Positions 1 to 8,070 are shown, counted from the stretch's first letter. The stretch is 9,724 nt of DNA from Actinomycetes bacterium (GCA_021785095.1 JAJYGM010000017.1:1-9724), one strand, 5' to 3'. Translations and numbers: made by a program. Notes: generated by a model from the letters alone, not told the origin.

Positions 1-258
1 GCTTCGCCTTCCCCGGCAGGCACCCTGGCGTTCCGGCAGCCGGGTACAGAGCGCGTCGAGATCTGGCACGACCGGGCGGACGTGGCGAGTCGGGGGGTGC
101 CCGAAGGGCTGCGTTTCGAGCTCGTAGGAGAGCGGACGGGAGATCGGTCAGAGCAGGCGTCGCCGGGCGAGACCGAAGTCGTCTGCGTCTGGCGGATGAC
201 GAGAGCGATGGCTCGACGAGGAGGAACGGCCTGCCAAGCCTTGCATCAGAGCCTCGCG

Positions 259-2154
259 CTAGCGGGCGTTGCCGAAGTCGGGAGCAAGACAGCGCCTGGC
301 AGCGACCAGCGCCCTCGCTGCCGCCGGCAGCCCGTCGCAGCGGTCCACGTCGCCAGGTGGCAGCACTACAGGACGAGGCCCCTCATCACGAATCCAGAAG
401 ACGGCGGCTCCGTGTTGCATCACGGGCAGCTGACCGAGCGCCTCGGCGAACCAGGCCAGCGCCCAGGTCGGCGATCGGCCGGCAGCCGCCACGACCGCCA
501 CATCGACCTTCCACCGGTGCAGGGACGCTCGCAACTCGCGCACCTGTGCCGCCGTGGGAGGGGGCGGCGTTCCGTTCCCAAACGAGCTGTCCATGAGCAC
601 GGCGACGGTGCCTCCGAGCGGGTCCACGTGCACGGAATGACGTCCATCGGCACCCGGGATCAACGCTCTTCCGCCCACCAGAGAGAAGCGCAAGCCGTCC
701 ATTGCCTGCCAATACATAGCGTCCGGTACGTCCGACGAGGCATACGGATAGGTGAGGACCTCCGTCCCCGGTGCGAGGTGCCGAGCCGTCGTGGTGAACC
801 AAGGCGGGACCCCGTCCGAGTGCATCGTCAACGGGAAGGAGTACGTCGTCGCCGTCGGCAAGCCGACGAAGAGGGCGATCGCCACCATGAACGCGCTGGA
901 CACGGTCCGTGCCGTCCCCGCCCTGCGGGCAGACGTGGCGCGAGCGACCGCGATCCACCGCGTGAGCACCTCGGCCCAGCAGTCGAGCGCCAGCGCGAGC
1001 AACAACATCGCGCTCGCCGCGACCAGGAAGGAGAAACGCCCCGGCGTGATCTCCTGCAACAGCGGCCACCGGAGCACGTGACTCCACGGCAACCACCACG
1101 CCGAGGACAAGGACGGCAGGCGAACGGGGCCGAGAGAGCAGAGCCACGCCACGATCCCGGACAACGCGATCGGCCACGCAACGTGCCTCCGCAGGACGAC
1201 GAAGAGTGGCAGCGAGGCAGCGAGGAAGCCGAGGAGCCACCAGCCGAGGAATGCACCGTCGGGACCGATCGGACCGAAGTAGCCGATCAGCCTGATGAAT
1301 TGCGCGCTGGAGTGGATTGGACCCGGGTGGACGACACTCCCGATCGTGTTGCCGAGGATGCTGACAAACGGCCAAGGCTGGCCGACGACCCGGCGCGGGC
1401 CGTGCGTCAGGTACCAGAGCGGGTACGCGAGGAGGGCGGTCGAGACGCCGGCGCCGACACCGAACCCGGCGAGCAAGCGTCGCCGGCGCTCCCACGCCCG
1501 GCGCGGTGCGATGGCGATGGCGCACAGCACTGCGAATGCCCCGACGAGCACGGTCATCAAGAGCGGCTCGGTGCCGGTGAAGAACTCGAGGACGACCGAC
1601 AATCCCATCAATGCGCCGACGCCGAGCGAGGACCGTTCCCCGACGAAGAGCTCGTGGCAGGCGAGGAAGAGAAGGGGCGGGAACCAGAGCCAGGAGAAGT
1701 TGATGTGGCCGTACTCGACGAACCCGATGACGAAAGGGGAGAAGCCGTACCCCACGGCTGCCGCCGCACGAGCGACCCACCGTCGGGTCAGCCGACCGGC
1801 TGCCGCGTACATCGCCCAGCCCGAGAGCACGGGTCCGAGCGTTTCGGCGACGTTGAACGACACCGTCGACCCGAACAGCCAGGTGATCGGCGCGAGCGCG
1901 AAGGACGGTAAGAGATACGACGTGCTCTCCAACAGGTTCGCGCCGCCCTGTCCGGCCAGCAGCCGTGTTGTGAAGAGCGGATCGTGACCGTGGGAGAGGG
2001 ACCAAGGGACCCAGGACATGAACCAGACCGCCTGACCTGGGTCGCCACACTGGCAGAGGACGGTGCTGGAGGGGTGGCCGCTCACCCAAACGTGGCCGAA
2101 CATCCAGATCGCGCCCGCGACGAGAAGACCGAGGACCGCAGCATGTCCGGTCAC
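259..2154 (-). CDS. GT-C-like polytopic membrane protein (YfhO-like), putative glycosyltransferase
   Basis: Encodes a membrane protein of 631 residues with about ten hydrophobic segments in the first 450 residues, then a soluble C-terminal domain of about 150 residues. TM1 is at residues 5-22. It is followed by an extracytoplasmic loop with CQCGDPGQAVW (Asp38) and SHGHDPLF, a layout seen in GT-C-fold glycosyltransferases and YfhO-like proteins, which use polyprenyl-phosphate sugars at the outer membrane face. The C-terminal part (TTTARHLAPGTEVLTYPYASS onward) resembles the extracytoplasmic domain of such proteins. Family placement is from general resemblance; donor and acceptor are unknown. 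GTG at 2154 is chosen because it lies just before TM1. The next in-frame ATG (2103) would delete TM1. No clear ribosome-binding site is visible. The start overlaps the start of the divergent MFS gene by 12 nt. Long ORFs antisense to this gene are high-GC shadows. Confidence 0.72.
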   Translation of the reverse strand: MTGHAAVLGLLVAGAIWMFGHVWVSGHPSSTVLCQCGDPGQAVWFMSWVPWSLSHGHDPLFTTRLLAGQGGANLLESTSYLLPSFALAPITWLFGSTVSFNVAETLGPVLSGWAMYAAAGRLTRRWVARAAAAVGYGFSPFVIGFVEYGHINFSWLWFPPLLFLACHELFVGERSSLGVGALMGLSVVLEFFTGTEPLLMTVLVGAFAVLCAIAIAPRRAWERRRRLLAGFGVGAGVSTALLAYPLWYLTHGPRRVVGQPWPFVSILGNTIGSVVHPGPIHSSAQFIRLIGYFGPIGPDGAFLGWWLLGFLAASLPLFVVLRRHVAWPIALSGIVAWLCSLGPVRLPSLSSAWWLPWSHVLRWPLLQEITPGRFSFLVAASAMLLLALALDCWAEVLTRWIAVARATSARRAGTARTVSSAFMVAIALFVGLPTATTYSFPLTMHSDGVPPWFTTTARHLAPGTEVLTYPYASSDVPDAMYWQAMDGLRFSLVGGRALIPGADGRHSVHVDPLGGTVAVLMDSSFGNGTPPPPTAAQVRELRASLHRWKVDVAVVAAAGRSPTWALAWFAEALGQLPVMQHGAAVFWIRDEGPRPVVLPPGDVDRCDGLPAAARALVAARRCLAPDFGNAR

Positions 2155-3648
2155 CTCGTTGCGGAGCTTCGGGATGCCGGGGACGTCGGTGCGAGGGGCG
2201 GAGGGCCGACCCGCGCCCGGCGCATCGGCATCCTGTTGATCTGCTGCATGAGCCTCTTCATCGTCGGGATCGACAGCACGATCGTCAACGTCGCGCTGCC
2301 TTCGATCGGTCGGGAGCTTCACGCGTCGGTGTCCGGGCTGCAGTGGACCGTGGACGCGTACACGCTCGTGCTCGCGAGCTTGTTCATGCTCTCGGGTTCG
2401 ACCGCCGACCGGCTCGGCCGGCGCAAGGTCTTCCAGAGCGGCCTCATCCTCTTCACCTGTGGGTCCCTTGCCTGCAGTCTCGCACCAGGCCTCACCTGGC
2501 TCGTGGTTTTCCGGATGCTCCAGGCGGTCGGCGGCTCGATGCTGAACCCGGTCGCCATGTCCATCATCCGGAACACGTTCGAGGAGCCGAGGGAGCGGGC
2601 GCAAGCCATCGGCATCTGGGGAGCGGTCATCGGGGTGAGCATGGCGCTCGGCCCGCTACTCGGCGGCGTGCTCGTGCAGGGGATGGGCTGGCGGTCGATC
2701 TTCTGGGTGAACATCCCTATCGGCCTCACGGCCGTCGTCCTCGCCGCCTGTTACGTGCCGGAGTCGCGAGCGCCGCGGGGCCGCCGCCTCGACCCGGTTG
2801 GCCAGGTCCTTGTCATCGTCATGCTGGCGAGCCTGACCTACGGGATCATCGAAGGCCCACGCCGCAGCTGGTCGTCAGGGCTCATCCTCACGCTCTTCGC
2901 AGTGGCCGCCCTCTCGCTCGTCGTACTCGTCAGGTACGAGGGCAGGAGGCGGGAGCCGTTGGTCGAGGTGCGTTTCTTCCGGAGTGTGCCGTTCAGCGGG
3001 GCGACTGTGATCGCCGCGGCCGCCTTCGTGGGCCTCGGCGGATTCCTATTCCTGAACACGCTGTACCTCCAGGACGTCCGCCACTTGTCTGCGCTCGGAG
3101 CGGGTATCGACACGTTGCCCATGGCAGGGGCGACCGTGCTCATGTCACCGATCTCAGGACGCCTCGTCGGCCGGGTCGGGTCCCGCCCGTCGCTCATGCT
3201 CGCCGGGGTGGGTCTCGGTACCGGAAGTCTCCTCCTCACGGGTTTGACACCCACGACCTCGTTCTCCCGCCTGTTCATCGCGTACGTCGTCTTCGGCATC
3301 GGCTTCGGCGCGGTGAACGCGCCGATCACGAACACCGCGGTGTCGGAGATGCCGGGCGCCCAGGCAGGCGTGGCGAGCGCCGTCGCGTCGACGAGCCGCC
3401 AGATCGGCCAGTCGCTCGGGGTGGCTGTCGTCGGGGCGATCGCCGCCTCCGGGCTCGCCGGCGCGGTCTCGCGCCACTTCGCGCTGGCCACGCACGCCGG
3501 GTGGTGGCTCCTCGTCGGCTGCGGCGCGCTCGTCGTCTTCCTCGGCGCCGTCACGACGACGGACTGGGCTCTCGGTACGGCGAGACGCGTCCGGCAGGCC
3601 TACGAGGAGGAGAGCCGCGAGCGCGCCTCCTCCTTCATGGTGGCGTAG
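2143..3648 (+). CDS. MFS transporter, DHA2 (EmrB/QacA) family, 14 TM
   Basis: A 501-residue proton-driven exporter of the drug:H+ antiporter-2 family, located in the cytoplasmic membrane. Visible motifs: TM1 motif DSTIVNVALP at residues 44-53; motif A GSTADRLGRRK at 85-95; motif B RMLQAVGGSM at 124-133; motif C-type GPLLGG at 170-175; and the family motif WRSIFWVNIPIG at 183-194. Length and hydrophobic pattern fit 14 TM helices. The substrate cannot be read from sequence; families like this export drugs, dyes, lipids or siderophores. The start is ATG 2143, preceded by GAGGA at 2131-2135 with 7-nt spacing. An upstream GTG start at 1984 would add about 53 charged residues that lie antisense to the neighbouring gene and look non-coding. 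No regulator gene is adjacent. The 3' end overlaps the convergent acyl-CoA synthetase gene by 49 nt. Confidence 0.93.
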   Translation: MSGHLVAELRDAGDVGARGGGPTRARRIGILLICCMSLFIVGIDSTIVNVALPSIGRELHASVSGLQWTVDAYTLVLASLFMLSGSTADRLGRRKVFQSGLILFTCGSLACSLAPGLTWLVVFRMLQAVGGSMLNPVAMSIIRNTFEEPRERAQAIGIWGAVIGVSMALGPLLGGVLVQGMGWRSIFWVNIPIGLTAVVLAACYVPESRAPRGRRLDPVGQVLVIVMLASLTYGIIEGPRRSWSSGLILTLFAVAALSLVVLVRYEGRRREPLVEVRFFRSVPFSGATVIAAAAFVGLGGFLFLNTLYLQDVRHLSALGAGIDTLPMAGATVLMSPISGRLVGRVGSRPSLMLAGVGLGTGSLLLTGLTPTTSFSRLFIAYVVFGIGFGAVNAPITNTAVSEMPGAQAGVASAVASTSRQIGQSLGVAVVGAIAASGLAGAVSRHFALATHAGWWLLVGCGALVVFLGAVTTTDWALGTARRVRQAYEEESRERASSFMVA

Positions 3649-5252
3649 TCCATCTTGCCGTTCGCGTGGCGGGCCACGTGCTTGACGGCGAGGATCCGCC
3701 GCGGAGCCTTGTACGCGGCAAGATGCGCCTTCGCGCGACCGATGAGGGCTGCCTCGTCGAACCCGCTGCCCGGCTCCACCTCGACGAGCCCGACGACCGC
3801 CTCCCCGAAACGATCGTCGGGCATGCCCACCACGCATGCGTCGCGCACGCCCGGGGCGCCCTTGAGCACCTCCTCCACCTCCTCCGGGTACACCTTCTCG
3901 CCGGCGGTGTTGATGCAGCCCGAGCCACGGCCGAGGAGGGCGATCGTCCCGTCGGCTTCCACCGTCGCCCAGTCGCCGGCGACGACGTATCTGCGGCCGT
4001 CGATCGTGAGAAAGGTCGACGCCGTCTTCACAGGGTCCTTGTAGTACCCGAGCGGCAGGTGGCCTCCGACGGCGAGGCGGCCCTGCCTGCCTGATCCGGG
4101 TGGCACGTCGCGGCCTTCGGCGTCGATCACCCGCACGTGCTCGCCGAGCCGGAAGCGGGCAGTGGCGGCGTCCTCCGGTCTCTCTGCCACGGCCGTGCCG
4201 AGCGACCCGGACTCCGAGCTGCCGAGGCCGTCGACGAGCCGCGCCTGCGGCGCGTGGGCCAGCAGGCGTTCCTTGCTCTCACGGGACAGCATTGCTCCCG
4301 ACGACATGATGAGGCGGACGTTCGACAGGTCCCACCTCCCCGGGTCGGCGTCGAGCTCAGCAAGGATCGGCTTGGCGAAGGGGTCGCCGACGATGCAGAC
4401 GCCCTTCACCGCTCTGTCGACGATCGCGTCGAGCAGTTCGACCGGGTCGAAGTGCCGACGCGTGAGCATCACGACAGAGCCTGCGGCCGACAGGGCCGCC
4501 ATGGAGAACCAGCACGCCGTGCCGTGCATGAGCGGGGGCCCAGGCAGCACGCGTGGCCCGGGGCGCTCGTACCGCGCCAGATAGCCGTCAAGGTCGGCCT
4601 CTTCGGGCGCGGTGCGGCCGTATAAACGCTCGAGCATGAGGAAGAAGTCGTGCTGCGGCCACATGACCCCTTTCGGCATGCCGGTCGTGCCGCCGGTGTA
4701 CAGCAGGTTGAGGTCGTCGCCCGACCTGCCCCATGGTGCGCGGGTTGGCCCTGCTCCTGTTGGCGCGCTGGCGGCAGCCTCATAGGGCACTGCCCAGTCC
4801 GGGCACTCCGTGTCAGCGGTGCCGTCGAGAGCGGGCGCTGGAACCCTGATCCACGCCTTGATCTCGGGAAACTGGTGACGGAGCCGGTCGCAGGTCTCGG
4901 TGAACTCGGAGTCGAAGACGACAGCAGCGGTGTCGGCGTCCTTCCAGAGGTAGGCGAGCTCGTCGTCGCCGTAGCGGAAGTTCGTGTTGACCGGCACGAG
5001 CCCAGCCTTGAAGGCCGCGAACATGGACTCGAGGTACTCCGGGCGGTTCCGGCAGTACTGCGCCACCTTGTCCTGCCGGTCCAGCCCGAGGTCGAGGAGC
5101 GTTGCAGCGACCCCGTCAGCCCTGCTGTCGTATTCTCGCCAAGTACGTGCGGTGGCTCCGTGCAGGAGCGCGGGCGAGTCGCCGAAGCGGTCAGCGAGAG
5201 CTTCCCAGACGTCGGCGTAGTTCCACCTGCGTTCGTGCCTGCTCAATACCAC
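3600..5252 (-). CDS. Fatty-acyl-CoA synthetase, FadD17/FadD19-like (ANL superfamily)
   Basis: A 550-residue AMP-binding enzyme that would activate a carboxylic acid to its acyl-CoA through an acyl-adenylate. P-loop-like motif YTGGTTGMPKG at residues 185-195, followed by VMW as in mycobacterial FadD19-type ligases; adenine/Mg motif GLGSSESG at 342-349; ribose-binding Asp in GDW at 426-428; hinge region GRGSGCINTAGEKVYPEEVE at 441-460; and the likely catalytic Lys of the C-terminal domain in NGK (Lys533). All signature elements are intact and the length is normal. Mycobacterial relatives act on long-chain or sterol side-chain acids, but the substrate here is not determinable. GTG 5252 overlaps the end of the upstream lysozyme-like gene by 10 nt. 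TTG 5246 is an alternative giving a 4-nt TTGA overlap. Either implies translational coupling. The 3' end overlaps the convergent MFS gene. Confidence 0.92.
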   Translation of the reverse strand: MVLSRHERRWNYADVWEALADRFGDSPALLHGATARTWREYDSRADGVAATLLDLGLDRQDKVAQYCRNRPEYLESMFAAFKAGLVPVNTNFRYGDDELAYLWKDADTAAVVFDSEFTETCDRLRHQFPEIKAWIRVPAPALDGTADTECPDWAVPYEAAASAPTGAGPTRAPWGRSGDDLNLLYTGGTTGMPKGVMWPQHDFFLMLERLYGRTAPEEADLDGYLARYERPGPRVLPGPPLMHGTACWFSMAALSAAGSVVMLTRRHFDPVELLDAIVDRAVKGVCIVGDPFAKPILAELDADPGRWDLSNVRLIMSSGAMLSRESKERLLAHAPQARLVDGLGSSESGSLGTAVAERPEDAATARFRLGEHVRVIDAEGRDVPPGSGRQGRLAVGGHLPLGYYKDPVKTASTFLTIDGRRYVVAGDWATVEADGTIALLGRGSGCINTAGEKVYPEEVEEVLKGAPGVRDACVVGMPDDRFGEAVVGLVEVEPGSGFDEAALIGRAKAHLAAYKAPRRILAVKHVARHANGKMDYATMKEEARSRLSSS

Positions 5253-5764
5253 CCGTAGTTGCGCTCGTGCGCCCAGGCGGCAGCCGGAGTGCCATAACGG
5301 TGGAGGATGTAGCGCTCCCCTGCAACGCACTGGTACCAGCCGGCCGGATGCCACTTCGTCCCGGACCAGTACTCACCGAAGCTCACGTACTCACTCGCGA
5401 TCAGCGACTTGTTCATCTGGTACCAACCGTATTGGCCGGCGTTCTCGGCATGCCAGTTGTACGAGCTCTCGTAGCAGATGATCTTCGCGATGTCGACCCG
5501 GTACGTCGTCCAGAAGTCCGCCGGCAGCGTCGCCTGGTCAGTTGCCTCGTGGATGCGGAGCCAGACGACTCGAGGCGTGTCGAGCGCCGCCGCGTCGTTG
5601 CAGGACGTCCAATGGCTGCTCGCGGCCGCGATGACGACCGCACCGGCAGGGCGGACGGTGATCGCGGCGGCCGTTGCAGAGAGTGCAGCCGATGTCGCGA
5701 GGCCACCGGCGGCGGTGACCATTGGCAGGAGCGAACACAGGGCAAGGCGGATTAGCAGACGCAT
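5243..5764 (-). CDS. Secreted lysozyme / lytic-transglycosylase-like protein
   Basis: A 173-residue exported protein: MRLLIRLALCSLLPM begins a Sec-type signal peptide followed by an Ala-rich stretch to about residue 45. The mature part carries an SLT/goose-lysozyme-like core. ICYESSYNWHAENAGQYGWYQM (residues about 96-117) fits the pattern of a catalytic Glu (Glu99) followed by the Gly-x-x-Gln-Met/Ile strand, and YGTPAAAWAHERNYGWY at the C terminus is typical of actinobacterial transglycosylase-like domains. It would cleave peptidoglycan outside the membrane. Three cysteines in the mature part (about 55, 97, 146) might form a disulfide. GGAGG at 5776-5780 lies 11 nt before ATG 5764 but only 2 nt before ATG 5773, so 5764 is preferred; 5773 would add three residues. 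It is the first gene of an operon with the downstream ligase and is divergent from the PBP gene. Confidence 0.82.
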   Translation of the reverse strand: MRLLIRLALCSLLPMVTAAGGLATSAALSATAAAITVRPAGAVVIAAASSHWTSCNDAAALDTPRVVWLRIHEATDQATLPADFWTTYRVDIAKIICYESSYNWHAENAGQYGWYQMNKSLIASEYVSFGEYWSGTKWHPAGWYQCVAGERYILHRYGTPAAAWAHERNYGWY

Positions 5765-5927
5765 CTGTCTCATGACCTCCGTGTTGCGGCAGGGCCCACC
5801 ACGATCACCACGAAGCCGAATTGCGCCTGGCCTGGTGAAAGAGGACCACTGACCGGAATGCGAGCACGCTCGCAGCGGGTCCTGATACCGATCTTGTCGC
5901 GGCAGCTCTCGGTGCCACGAAGTGCCC

Positions 5928-5957
5928 ATGATTGACGTCGTTCGCCGCAGCAGTCAA
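5928..5957 (-). promoter_or_regulatory. Candidate promoter for lysozyme-like / acyl-CoA ligase operon
   Basis: Reading the minus strand, TTGACT (5957-5952) is followed after 18 nt by AATCAT (5933-5928), a fair match to a vegetative -35/-10 pair. It would give a leader of about 150 nt before the lysozyme-like gene. The overlapping arms TTGAC (5932-5936) and GTCAA (5953-5957) also form an inverted repeat with a 16-nt spacer, which could be an operator. Position and motif only; no experimental support. Confidence 0.35.
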
Positions 5958-6013
5958 CTCTCTGCCATGACAATCCGTTTACGATTGCTCTCCGGGGCCG
6001 TGGGGGTACTCAC

Positions 6014-6046
6014 CGTGCTGTGGAAACCCGTGCTGTGGAAACCCGT
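6014..6046. repeat. 15-nt tandem direct repeat, 2.2 copies
   Basis: The unit CGTGCTGTGGAAACC occurs twice without mismatch (6014-6028 and 6029-6043), followed by CGT of a third copy. It lies in the divergent intergenic region, about 95 nt upstream of the PBP start. A spacer-changing slippage duplication or a paired protein-binding site are both possible. Confidence 0.85.
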
Positions 6047-6080
6047 CACGGGGCGACAGGGTCCTTCGGCCTCCCGCAGT

Positions 6081-6086
6081 TAGGAT
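6081..6086 (+). promoter_or_regulatory. Possible -10 element for the PBP gene
   Basis: TAGGAT fits the actinobacterial TANNNT -10 pattern and would place transcription start near 6093, about 50 nt before the preferred GTG start. No good -35 hexamer is visible at 16-18 nt upstream, so this rests on one hexamer. Confidence 0.25.
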
Positions 6087-6129
6087 CACCGCCGGTGACG
6101 TGCCCTCCGACACCGCCACTTTGCCCCAT

Positions 6130-6133
6130 GGAG
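6130..6133 (+). promoter_or_regulatory. Ribosome-binding site deciding the PBP start
   Basis: GGAG ends 8 nt before GTG 6142. The upstream alternative GTG at 6100 has only AGGA 14 nt away, too far. This favours 6142 as the start, placing the N terminus (MINRRIRIVGVAM) directly before the membrane anchor, as in PbpA proteins. Confidence 0.55.
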
Positions 6134-6141
6134 CCCGCCCT

Positions 6142-7698
6142 GTGATCAACCGACGGATCCGGATCGTCGGCGTGGCGATGCTGGTGTGTTTCGTGGTGTT
6201 GTTCCTCCAGCTCAACAACATCCAGATACGCCAAGCGGCCTCCCTGAGCAAGAAGTTCCAGACCATCAACCCACCGACATCGGAGTGGAAGCTGCCGCGG
6301 GGCGCGATCTTCTCCGCTGACGGGAAGATCCTCGCCGAGTCGGTCCCGTCACACGACCAGTACAAGTGGCAGCGGATCTACCCGAAGGCCACGGCCGAGG
6401 CGTTCGCCAACATCATCGGCTACGTGGCGGCGTCGCCGGACCTCGCCACGCAGTTCGGACTCGAGTCGTACTACAACAATTACCTGCAGCAGCACAGTGG
6501 TGGCGGAGTGCTGACAAAGCATCAGCAGACCGATGACCTCATCCTGACGGTGAGCACGAAGCTGCAGCTGCTCGCACAGGCCACGCTCGACCAGGCGGCG
6601 TTGCCCGGGAGCGCCGTCGTGGCGATCGACCCGAAGAACGGCGACATCCTCGCCATGGCCGGCTACCCCACGTACAACCCGAACCTGTTTGCCAGCCATA
6701 ATCTGAAGACGGCGCTCAAAGCCTTCAAGAAGTACGTGACCGGGACGCCGTACTACGACAACGCCGTCTTCAACATCCCGTCGTTCGTGACCCGACCGCC
6801 CGGCTCAACGTTCAAAGTCGTGACAACGAGCGCGATCTTCGACCATGCACCGCACATCGCGTCACAGGTGTTCCCGCGGGTCCCCACCTACACGTTCCCC
6901 AATTCCGGGAACCCGCCGGTGGTGTTGCAGAACTACGCGAGGGAGATCTGCGGCGGGCCGCTCGCCGACGCCCTCGCCGCATCGTGCGACACCTCGTACT
7001 CGAAGATCGGGGTAGAGCTCGGTGCTCAGAACCTCGGGACGGAGGCGCGGGCCTTCGGCTTCGACCACCGCATCCCGATCGACCTGCCGTCGCAACAGGT
7101 CTCGGTGTCCGGCTTCCCTCCGACCGATCAGATCACCGCCACGCCCTACGAGGGCTACTCCGCCATCGGCCAGTACAACGACACCGCTTCACCGCTTCAG
7201 ATGGCACTCGTGGCGTCCGCGATCGCGAACAACGGCAAGATCATGGTTCCGCACCTCGTCCAGCGGATCATCTCCGGCGACGGTCATGTGGCCTTCCGGT
7301 ACCACCCGCACGTGTGGCGCGTGGCTACGTCGGCATCGACGGCTCAGAAGGTGCGCTCGCTGATGCTCGGCGTCACGCAGAACCCGATCGGGACCGCGTA
7401 CGGTTTGTTCCACAACCCGCTCCCGAACGGCACGCCTGCGTACTACAGCCAAGGGTTCCCAGAAGCAGCTGCTAAGACAGGGACGGCCGAGCCGCAGAAG
7501 AACGTGTGCGGCACGTACAACTGGCTCGTCGCCATGGCGCCTGCCGGACCAGGACAGACACCGACGGTCGCCGTCGCCGCCTTGGCGCCCATCCCGACCA
7601 ACTCCTACTCGTGCGCCACGAACCCGACGGGCGCATCCGTCGCCGGACCGCTGCTGCTGCCGGTGCTCGAGGGCGCCTTGAAGATGAACCTCCCGTAG
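6142..7698 (+). CDS. Class B penicillin-binding protein (PbpA/FtsI-like transpeptidase)
   Basis: A 518-residue D,D-transpeptidase that would cross-link peptidoglycan on the outer face of the membrane. N-terminal anchor at residues 8-24; a short dimerisation/pedestal region with LPRGAIFSADGKILAES at about 51-67; transpeptidase domain from about 150. All three active-site motifs are present: SxxK as STFK at 222-225 (nucleophile Ser222), SxN-equivalent SCD at 281-283 (Asp in place of Asn, as in PBP2-type enzymes), and KTG at 445-447 followed by TAE. YSAIGQYNDTASPLQMA matches the conserved GQ..xxTPLQMA segment. Length fits PbpA-like proteins; no PASTA domains. Unlike many actinobacterial pbpA genes it has no rodA/ftsW or Ser/Thr kinase gene beside it in this window. 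Start GTG 6142 is chosen on its ribosome-binding site; GTG 6100 is possible. It is divergent from a secreted peptidoglycan hydrolase-like gene. Confidence 0.93.
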   Translation: MINRRIRIVGVAMLVCFVVLFLQLNNIQIRQAASLSKKFQTINPPTSEWKLPRGAIFSADGKILAESVPSHDQYKWQRIYPKATAEAFANIIGYVAASPDLATQFGLESYYNNYLQQHSGGGVLTKHQQTDDLILTVSTKLQLLAQATLDQAALPGSAVVAIDPKNGDILAMAGYPTYNPNLFASHNLKTALKAFKKYVTGTPYYDNAVFNIPSFVTRPPGSTFKVVTTSAIFDHAPHIASQVFPRVPTYTFPNSGNPPVVLQNYAREICGGPLADALAASCDTSYSKIGVELGAQNLGTEARAFGFDHRIPIDLPSQQVSVSGFPPTDQITATPYEGYSAIGQYNDTASPLQMALVASAIANNGKIMVPHLVQRIISGDGHVAFRYHPHVWRVATSASTAQKVRSLMLGVTQNPIGTAYGLFHNPLPNGTPAYYSQGFPEAAAKTGTAEPQKNVCGTYNWLVAMAPAGPGQTPTVAVAALAPIPTNSYSCATNPTGASVAGPLLLPVLEGALKMNLP

Positions 7699-7701
7699 AG
7701 G

Positions 7702-7749
7702 CATCGGCTTCTCTGAACGGCACCTCTCTGACGGCACGCCGGGCCGATG
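7702..7749. repeat. Inverted repeat enclosing an imperfect tandem duplication
   Basis: CATCGGC (7702-7708) and GCCGATG (7743-7749) are perfect complements separated by 34 nt. Inside lie two copies of nearly the same word: TCTCTGAACGGCAC (7710-7723) and TCTCTGACGGCAC (7725-7737), differing by one A. It begins 3 nt after the PBP stop codon, so it could act as a 3' structure for that transcript, but there is no T-run and the loop is long, so it is not a classical intrinsic terminator. Confidence 0.5.
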
Positions 7750-8070
7750 AACTATTGCCCGGGTCCGCAAGGTCGCCCGTGGGCTGACAGCTGACCAACC
7801 TCTGCGCCGGCGAGCATCTCACACACATGGCCTGCGACAGGGCGTTGGCCGTCGCGGAGCGCCGCAGGGACGTTCGTCTGGTCCCCAGCCTGGCCAGTCA
7901 CCGCTCGGGGCTGCTGCTCGCCGCCGCCTCGGCCGCCGCCGCGAGGCCCCTTGATCACGCCGCCCGGGCGCGACAGACAGCGGCCGGTACCAGTGACGCC
8001 GCCTCTGCGAGTTTGTGGAAGAGACGTTGGCGACCCTGGGCGCCGCTCGGGTGTCATAGAGAGCAGTCGA

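Noticed and set aside
1..258. Possible gene at the left edge
   Set aside because: One plus frame is open but runs on antisense through the next gene; the minus frames are low-complexity. No motif, start or stop decides in favour of any.
82..1911. Long plus-strand frame (609 codons) antisense to the GT-C-like gene
   Set aside because: Arg/Glu/Pro-rich with no domains; it mirrors the codon bias of the minus-strand membrane protein, whose hydrophobic pattern is clearly real.
386..2089. Second long minus-strand frame within the GT-C-like gene
   Set aside because: Out-of-frame, Arg-rich shadow without hydrophobic segments or motifs.
2343..4094. Long plus-strand frame across the MFS 3' part and into the ligase gene
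   Set aside because: Arg/His/Pro-rich and overlaps two well-supported genes in other frames.
5979..6365. Minus-strand frame containing a repeated GFPQH peptide
   Set aside because: The repeat simply translates the 15-nt tandem duplication; the rest is antisense to the PBP 5' end.
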